NCBI RefSeq assembly: GCF_009806575.1
Contig: NZ_CP047096.1
Location: 62,001 to 126,000 of the forward strand
DNA length: 64,000 nucleotides
From: Rossellomorea marisflavi
Lineage (GTDB): Bacteria > Bacillota > Bacilli > Bacillales > Bacillaceae_B
Direction: 5' to 3'
The translations under genes and the position numbers were made by a program. The stretch's first letter is position 1, and the number at the start of each line of letters is the position of its first letter. The notes under the pieces were generated by a model. The model had not been told where the DNA came from. It saw only the letters and a list, made by a program, of their open reading frames with translations, and searched no databases. This document shows positions 58,573-64,000 of this stretch, piece after piece.

Positions 58573-59474
58573 TGGGCATTTTCATAATACTAGCTGCTGG
58601 ATTAGGGTTATGGGTTTTTTATCGGGTCATGATTAAAGAGCCCATTTTTCCTTGGATGGAAAAGAAAAACAATGGCCCAACTCCTTACAAAGCTAAAAGT
58701 GGGAAAAAGAAGGGTCTTGAGTATGAAGAGGAAGAAGAGCCTGAGCCTTTCCAAGAACTTTTTTCAGACATTCGTGAAATCAGTAATCATATGATTCGCT
58801 TCAATAACAACAAATTTGTAATGGTTTTTGAAGTAGATCCATGCAATTACTTCCTACTTAGTCAAGATGAGCAGGAACAAATAGATATCTCATTTGAAAC
58901 CTGGCTATCTCAAATAAGTTACAACGTTCAATTCTATCTTCAGTCTCGCTATGTCGATCTTAGTGAACCTATTGAAAACATGAAGAAGTCAATGGAAGAA
59001 GATGAGGGTCTAAATGAACATGCTTACGAGTATGGTAAGTCCCTTGTCAATAACCTATTGGATTGGCAACGTTCTACGCCTCGTTACGAAACGAAAATGT
59101 TCCTTACAACCTCCATGATTATAAACGAAAAAGACATTAGAGCTGAGGATGCAGAGGAGCTTGAAGAAAAATTAGTAGATAAGGCATTCGCTGAACTGTA
59201 CAGAAGGTTCGGTACTGCAAAGAATGCTTTAAGGAAAGCGGACATGGACGTACAGTTGCTCACTAGTGATGGAATAGCACAAACACTTTACTACGCATTT
59301 AACCGGAGGAAAGCTGTTACGAACAAGTTTAAGGACCTGGGTCTAAAAGAAATGCTTGCGCTTTATTGCACCGCTGATCAAAGCCAGAATCGAATTGAAG
59401 CAGTAAAGGAGAGAATTGACAATGAGCAAAAAGACAAAGAAAAAGTCGTTCAAGAAGAATCGCAAGCAAGTTGA
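58572..59474 (+). CDS. VirB4-N-terminal-like (TrsD/TcpX-type) component
   Basis: 300 residues: one N-terminal helix (IFIILAAGLGLWVFYRVMI), then a domain with RFNNNKFVMVFEVDPCNYFLLSQ (about 76-98) and helical FETWLSQISYNVQF that resembles the N-terminal domain of VirB4/TrbE ATPases but lacks any P-loop. One-base overlap with prgI. Likely a structural partner of VirB4. Confidence 0.55.
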   Translation: MGIFIILAAGLGLWVFYRVMIKEPIFPWMEKKNNGPTPYKAKSGKKKGLEYEEEEEPEPFQELFSDIREISNHMIRFNNNKFVMVFEVDPCNYFLLSQDEQEQIDISFETWLSQISYNVQFYLQSRYVDLSEPIENMKKSMEEDEGLNEHAYEYGKSLVNNLLDWQRSTPRYETKMFLTTSMIINEKDIRAEDAEELEEKLVDKAFAELYRRFGTAKNALRKADMDVQLLTSDGIAQTLYYAFNRRKAVTNKFKDLGLKEMLALYCTADQSQNRIEAVKERIDNEQKDKEKVVQEESQAS

Positions 59475-61494
59475 TGAAGAGGTTGAAGCATTAAATATAC
59501 CAACGCAAGAAGAAGTAAAGCCTGACCTATGGGACATTATCTCTCCTGATGGAGTTTCAATCCAGAAAGAATTTTATGATCATGGAATTATTAAGCAGGC
59601 TCTTGGATCAAAAACTTATTTTCGCCCATTTTATATACCTCGTGAGGGATACCCGAGGAAGATGCAGACCAATTGGTTAAATTCACTTACTTCGAGCGGA
59701 GAAGTGGACGTTTTAATTGATGTAAACAAAATTAAAAAAAATGAAGCTTTAACCATGCTGCAGAAACAAATCACCATGCTAAAGTCCAATTTATCTTTCC
59801 AGCGCAAAAGAGGAAACATTGATCAAGAGCATGAACTTCAAACGAAGATTATGGACACTGAGCAATTAATGGGGGAAACCCAGTTTTCGGAGAATGATAG
59901 TTACCTAGTGGGGGTTCTTGGAAACCTCTATGCGCAAAGCGAGAAAGAATTAGATAAGTACAGTGAATATGTTGAAGATGAAATGTCCGGCCAGTTCTTC
60001 AAAGTAGCTTCTACGTGGAGTCGAGTAAAAAAAGGGTTCCGCTCGGTGTTACCTATAGGTGTAAATGAGATCCCAGACTCATACCGGAATATTGATCGGC
60101 GCGCCTTGAGTACATATTCGCCGTTTATAAGTGGGAGCGGTAAATTCAATGGTGGAATTCCGATTGGAAACAATAAAATCACTGGTCAGAAAGAATTTTA
60201 TAATGCTTTTGGAACTGATGAATTCCGTCCAGATAATTATAATGCTGCAGTATTCGGTACATCAGGATCTGGGAAGTCATTGTTACTTAAGCTCATGATT
60301 GCTCGAGAAATGATTGGGATGGGTATGCATCAAGCGATTATAGATGTTGAAAATGAATTCTCAAAACTGACAAAGCGACTTGGCGGGCTCAACCTGGACA
60401 TCTCAGAAGAATCATTAATCGTCATTAACCCTTTGGCTATAAATTTTTCGGATATCCCTCTCGATGATGATGATGAGGAATTAGAGACCTTAGAAGAGCA
60501 TGATGACAAAATCATTGTTGAAAAAGAGGATGGCAAGAAATATATCCGTTTTATTGCTATTCGTGAAAAAGTAGGAGAAATCATTGAGTTTTTCGATATT
60601 GTTTCCAGAGGGAAGAACCTGGAAGGAGAAGGGCTTAACGTCTTTGAAAAAAACTACATCGAAGAAGCTATGTACAACATTCTTGAAAGGATGGGGATTA
60701 CTTCACATCCAGACTCTCTTTTCGAATACAAACCTAAAGAAGTAGACGGTCAAATTATCCAAAGTAGGTCAAGGAAAAGTGAGCCGACTATCACCGATAT
60801 TTATAATTATCTCATTGGAAAATATGTAAATGAGCCAAAGGCTGAAAGAATCATTGCGGTAATAAAACCATACCTTAGGACCGGATCTAAACCGATTTTT
60901 GATGGACAAACCTTTCTAGGGCGGGGAGTAACCACTGAACTTCATAAGGCACGACTAATTAACTTCAATATATCCAAGATGGAGCAAGGTGGTCTAAGAG
61001 AAATCGCCTACCACGTAATTTTGACTTTCTTGTGGGAGCACTTCATTAAGAATATTGAAAACGCGAATAAGAAGAAAATTGTTTATGCAGATGAAGCTTG
61101 GCAACTGGTGGATTACGAAGCAACAGTAGATTTCCTTGAAAGGATGGCCAGGCGTAGTCGAAAAAGAAACGCGGGACTACGGATAGCTAGTCAGGATTTC
61201 GTTCGGATCCTAGAAAGTAGGAAAGCTCGTGGTATCTTGCAAAACACGTACACCTTCATATTCTTAAAGCAGAACAAAATTGACTTGAAAAGTATTAAAG
61301 ACAACTTTGATTTGTCTGAAGGTGAGCTAGGAATTCTCTTTAAAAACCCAGATAAGGGTGAAGGGATACTTCGCCATGGTAAATCCTCTGTTTGGTTAAG
61401 AACGGATCCATCAGACGATGAGCTCGTATTTGTAGAATCGAACTCCGCTGTCTTAGATGAATTGATGCGAAAGAAAAAAATGCAGCAACATTAA
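59422..61494 (+). CDS. virB4: VirB4-type conjugative ATPase
   Basis: 690 residues from the ATG reading MSKKTKKKSFKK, eight bases after GGAGAG; overlaps the previous gene by 53 bases. Walker A GTSGSGKS at 279-286 and Walker B KIVYADEAWQLV near 551. Basic N-terminus, coiled-coil N-domain (about 105-150). Energises assembly and substrate transport of the channel. Confidence 0.9.
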   Translation: MSKKTKKKSFKKNRKQVDEEVEALNIPTQEEVKPDLWDIISPDGVSIQKEFYDHGIIKQALGSKTYFRPFYIPREGYPRKMQTNWLNSLTSSGEVDVLIDVNKIKKNEALTMLQKQITMLKSNLSFQRKRGNIDQEHELQTKIMDTEQLMGETQFSENDSYLVGVLGNLYAQSEKELDKYSEYVEDEMSGQFFKVASTWSRVKKGFRSVLPIGVNEIPDSYRNIDRRALSTYSPFISGSGKFNGGIPIGNNKITGQKEFYNAFGTDEFRPDNYNAAVFGTSGSGKSLLLKLMIAREMIGMGMHQAIIDVENEFSKLTKRLGGLNLDISEESLIVINPLAINFSDIPLDDDDEELETLEEHDDKIIVEKEDGKKYIRFIAIREKVGEIIEFFDIVSRGKNLEGEGLNVFEKNYIEEAMYNILERMGITSHPDSLFEYKPKEVDGQIIQSRSRKSEPTITDIYNYLIGKYVNEPKAERIIAVIKPYLRTGSKPIFDGQTFLGRGVTTELHKARLINFNISKMEQGGLREIAYHVILTFLWEHFIKNIENANKKKIVYADEAWQLVDYEATVDFLERMARRSRKRNAGLRIASQDFVRILESRKARGILQNTYTFIFLKQNKIDLKSIKDNFDLSEGELGILFKNPDKGEGILRHGKSSVWLRTDPSDDELVFVESNSAVLDELMRKKKMQQH

Positions 61495-61509
61495 GGGGGT
61501 GATGATTAA

Positions 61510-64000
61510 GTGAAAGATAAAATCGTCGACATAATTACCTTTCTCTTTGGGGATTTATGGGACATGCTCATTAAACCGTTTGCAGAATTAAAAACACTTA
61601 AGTCGTGGGTATTTGGAAAAGATGCCGCTAACGGTAGCGAATTAATTTTTGGAACATTTACAGAAGACAATATCAATAATGTATTCTCCCCTGGATATAT
61701 AACCATGATGACCGTTGCGGGAACGTTATTTGTATTAGCAGTGGTTATCCAGGGTATGCGAATACAGTCCGCGGCGTTAAATCCTAATTCAAGAAGCCTT
61801 TTAATTGAATTCATAAAAGACTTAATGATTGTAGGTGTGCTGCTTTTCCAGTTACCAACATTGCTTGGGATCATATTTGAAATCAATCAAAGTTTAGTAA
61901 ATGTATTTGAAGTTGATTTTGAAATGAAGAAAGTACAAAAATCTTCGGAACTTGATGAATCTAGTTTTATAGGAGATATGGTAATTGGACTAGTATTGTT
62001 AGGTCTAACCATATGGGCTAATTTCTACTATGCTATGAGGAAGTTTACTCTAATAATTCTGATGATTGTATCCCCCTTAATGGTTGTGTTCTTCCTATTT
62101 CCAAAATTCAAGGGAATAACACAAGGATGGCTGAAAGAATTAATTGGGACAGTTTTTATTCAAGCCATACATGCATTTGTTTATTGGGTACTAGCGTTAA
62201 TGGCAGCCGGAGAAGATAGTCTAATCTTAACAGTGATTTATTACATGATTTTCATCCCTATAGGTGAAGCCTTAAAGTACTTGTTCGGACTCTCAAACAA
62301 CATGAGTAGTAATCTCTCAAAAGCAGGGGCAATGATGGGCATAGGTGCTCTTGCTGGGATGGCAGGCGCTGTTAAAGGTGCATTAGGCGATCAATCAGTT
62401 TCTGGAGCTCTAAAAGGAATGTATAAAGGGGCTAAAGGTTCAAAATCAGGAAGTGCTGAAGGAGAATCACCTGATGGAAAACCTACACTTGGAGGAAATA
62501 CTGGTCCTGATACCGGCACTACATCCGTAGCTGAGAAAATGTTGAAAGCAGGGGATATTACAAGCAAATTCGGTAAAGCATCTTTAGGAATCGCTGGATC
62601 ACTCGTCGGTTCTCCGATGGGTCCGGTTGGTGCTATTGCAGGAGCCTCAGCTGGTGCTTTGGCTGGTGAAGCTGCTGGAAGCTTAGCGGGAAGATCAGGC
62701 TTTGCCGTATTAAACGGTGCTGGTGGTGCGATAGCGGAACGCTTTAAAAAAGGAAAGGCTGGTTTTAAGAGTCAAAAAGACAAGAATGACAAATCAGCTG
62801 AAGATGAAGTTGTATCTAGAATAGCTGAGGATGAAACAACTCAGTGGGCATCTAAAAATCGAGAAGCCTTTATGAATGATATGAAGGAGAAATTCCCAGA
62901 CGCACATAAAGATGAGCTAGAAAAGAAATGGTCTAATCGTGTAGGACAAGAAAAGGAAGCTAATTTAAATAAAGCAAGAGCTTCATTTAATGAACTAAAG
63001 CCTTTAGTTTCATCAGACGATGCAGTTAAGAAAGCCAGTGGAAATGCAGTTCAAGCATGGGCTGACCAGAATAAAGAAGACTTCATGAAGCAATATGAGA
63101 AAGAGAATCCTCCAAGTCGCCCATTGGATCAAATGAATGAATTTGAAAAGAAGCACTATAACAAACAAAAAAATGCAGCATGGAAGGATAAAGTATCGGA
63201 CAAAAAGAACGAATACCAGCGTATGGCACAACAGGTAGCTAACAATGCTGCTGGTGTAGGAGTTGATAGTAAAGCTGTAAAAAAAGAAGTAGATGGAATG
63301 ACCTCACAATGGGCAAATGACAACGAAGCTAATTTTAAAAAGCAGTATGAGAAAGAAAACCCGCCTAGTAAAGATTTCACTCAGATGTCGGCTCAGGAAA
63401 AGGAACAGTACAATAATAATCGCAATAATGCTTGGGCGAATAAAGTGGATCAAAAAAGAGCGGATTTTACGAATCAAGTTCAAGGCAATCATGTAAGTTC
63501 GGATCGAAAAGGGAATTATGGTATAAATGGGGATTCTTTCGCCAAAAATTTTGCTAGTAAGATAGAATCAATGGAAAAAGCAGAGGTTAGAGCGAAGAAT
63601 CCTAATGCTTCTAAGGACGAGCTTGAACTTGAGTTCAAGAAAGTAGATAACAAGTCCAAAGCTATTGTTGAATCAATCAGTAAGGCTACAAATACTGCTG
63701 ATAAGTTTGCTATTAACAATGGGAGAGTAAATACAGGTGGTATTGCTCAATTTATCGCAAAGCAGAACACTGATGCCCAAAGGAAGGAATTCCTTAATAC
63801 AGCAAGCTTAAATAATGTTCCTGAGCAAGAGGCTCTGAAGCAATGGAAAGAAAGAGCACCTCAAGTGAGTGCGAGCAACCTGGAAAGAGCTCAGGCAACG
63901 ATGAGTAAACCTCTTGCCTCACAAAATAATTTAGTTAAAGGCATGAAGATTGTAGGTGCTACTGTAGGTTCTGCTACAGGATTGGCCTCAGTAGTCAGTT
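61510..64000 (+). CDS. VirB6/TrbL-like membrane protein with long repeat tail (partial)
   Basis: GTG start with AGGGGGTGATG upstream; runs off the window after 830 codons. Residues 1-270 hold six or more membrane helices (MMTVAGTLFVLAVVIQGM, MIVGVLLFQLPTLLGIIFEI, VIGLVLLGLTIWANFYYAM...), as in VirB6/TrbL channel proteins. The tail has glycine/alanine-rich membrane-like stretches (about 365-430) and then tandem hydrophilic repeats with the pattern (T/Q/S)-x-WA-x-x-N-x-x-x-F-x-x-x-Y-E-K-E-N-P-P-S (at bases 62842, 63052 and 63304). Confidence 0.8.
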   Translation, partial: MKDKIVDIITFLFGDLWDMLIKPFAELKTLKSWVFGKDAANGSELIFGTFTEDNINNVFSPGYITMMTVAGTLFVLAVVIQGMRIQSAALNPNSRSLLIEFIKDLMIVGVLLFQLPTLLGIIFEINQSLVNVFEVDFEMKKVQKSSELDESSFIGDMVIGLVLLGLTIWANFYYAMRKFTLIILMIVSPLMVVFFLFPKFKGITQGWLKELIGTVFIQAIHAFVYWVLALMAAGEDSLILTVIYYMIFIPIGEALKYLFGLSNNMSSNLSKAGAMMGIGALAGMAGAVKGALGDQSVSGALKGMYKGAKGSKSGSAEGESPDGKPTLGGNTGPDTGTTSVAEKMLKAGDITSKFGKASLGIAGSLVGSPMGPVGAIAGASAGALAGEAAGSLAGRSGFAVLNGAGGAIAERFKKGKAGFKSQKDKNDKSAEDEVVSRIAEDETTQWASKNREAFMNDMKEKFPDAHKDELEKKWSNRVGQEKEANLNKARASFNELKPLVSSDDAVKKASGNAVQAWADQNKEDFMKQYEKENPPSRPLDQMNEFEKKHYNKQKNAAWKDKVSDKKNEYQRMAQQVANNAAGVGVDSKAVKKEVDGMTSQWANDNEANFKKQYEKENPPSKDFTQMSAQEKEQYNNNRNNAWANKVDQKRADFTNQVQGNHVSSDRKGNYGINGDSFAKNFASKIESMEKAEVRAKNPNASKDELELEFKKVDNKSKAIVESISKATNTADKFAINNGRVNTGGIAQFIAKQNTDAQRKEFLNTASLNNVPEQEALKQWKERAPQVSASNLERAQATMSKPLASQNNLVKGMKIVGATVGSATGLASVVS

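Noticed and set aside
61506..61886. Minus-strand 126-codon frame
   Set aside because: Antisense to the membrane part of the VirB6-like gene; no ribosome site.
63013..63719. Several minus-strand frames at the right end
   Set aside because: Antisense to the repeat tail of the VirB6-like gene, which has an open frame to the window edge.

Overview
The window reads as part of a large, low-GC conjugative plasmid (or plasmid-like element) of a Bacillaceae host. The evidence is: strong AAGGAGG-type ribosome binding sites, sigma-A promoters with 17-base spacers, a tubulin-type TubR/TubZ/TubY partition locus, a PlcR/NprR-like peptide-sensing regulator, Gram-positive type IV secretion genes, and plasmid-borne copies of ssb and dnaN. 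I see no rRNA, tRNA, CRISPR array or insertion sequence. The species cannot be fixed from the sequence alone.

Layout. 0.3-14.4 kb, mostly minus strand: an orphan accA, two DNA methyltransferases, an LPD1-type metallopeptidase-like protein, ssb, a divergent quorum-sensing pair (pre-peptide at 7779-7919, receptor at 8034-8921), a PP-loop (PAPS-reductase-like) protein and several small unknowns. 14.4-27.3 kb, minus: a Gram-positive Tad/Flp-type pilus or secretion locus (two degenerate ParA/TadZ-like proteins, a CpaB-like SAF protein, CpaF, TadB, TadC, four 44-50 residue pilin-like peptides, two TadE-like pseudopilins), then a separately promoted surface-protein unit whose large CARDB-type gene is broken by a one-base frameshift. 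27.3-35 kb, minus: an S1-domain protein, two replication-relaxation-like winged-helix proteins and a VirD4-type coupling ATPase. 35-42.2 kb, plus: tubRZY with palindromic upstream repeats, a cluster of small RNAs and peptides, a probable replication initiator, and a DnaA-box-bearing AT-rich region that I read as the origin. 42.2-45.3 kb, plus: a degenerate tyrosine recombinase and a three-gene lipoprotein operon. 46.4-52.2 kb, minus: Rad52-like annealing protein, DnaN and an E2/JAB/E1 (PRTRC-like) cassette. 52.4-57.5 kb, plus: HTH regulator with a ParA-like protein, DUF4258, DUF3854 toprim-like protein, secreted V8-type protease. 57.6-64 kb, plus: type IV secretion operon (VirB2-like pilin, PrgI, VirB4-N-like, VirB4, VirB6-like running off the end).

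The most notable finding is regulatory. Ten operon leaders fall into two recurring RNA families, five copies each, and every one ends in an intrinsic terminator placed between promoter and first gene. In family B (27.1, 29.3, 35.0, 43.05 and 57.6 kb) the terminator's 5' arm is also part of a mini-hairpin UGGG-(A-rich loop)-CCCA, the layout of a protein-controlled attenuator. Family B precedes the Tad, coupling-protein, S1/replication-relaxation, lipoprotein and type IV secretion operons. Family A (7.6, 12.7, 18.25, 52.1 and 54.15 kb) has a conserved GC(A/G)AC...GGUUAGC-GGUU block followed by a CUUUGG-containing terminator hairpin, and precedes the DNA-metabolism/accessory operons and the surface-protein operon. 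Additional terminators sit between cistrons of the same operons. Together they suggest that two specific antitermination circuits control the transfer module and the maintenance module; the trans-acting factors are not identified.

A second theme is a plasmid-encoded replication and repair environment: DnaN, SSB and a Rad52-like protein coexist with several proteins that carry clamp-binding-like QLxLF motifs at their ends. The E2/JAB/E1 operon downstream of dnaN appears to carry its ubiquitin-like domain fused to the JAB peptidase.
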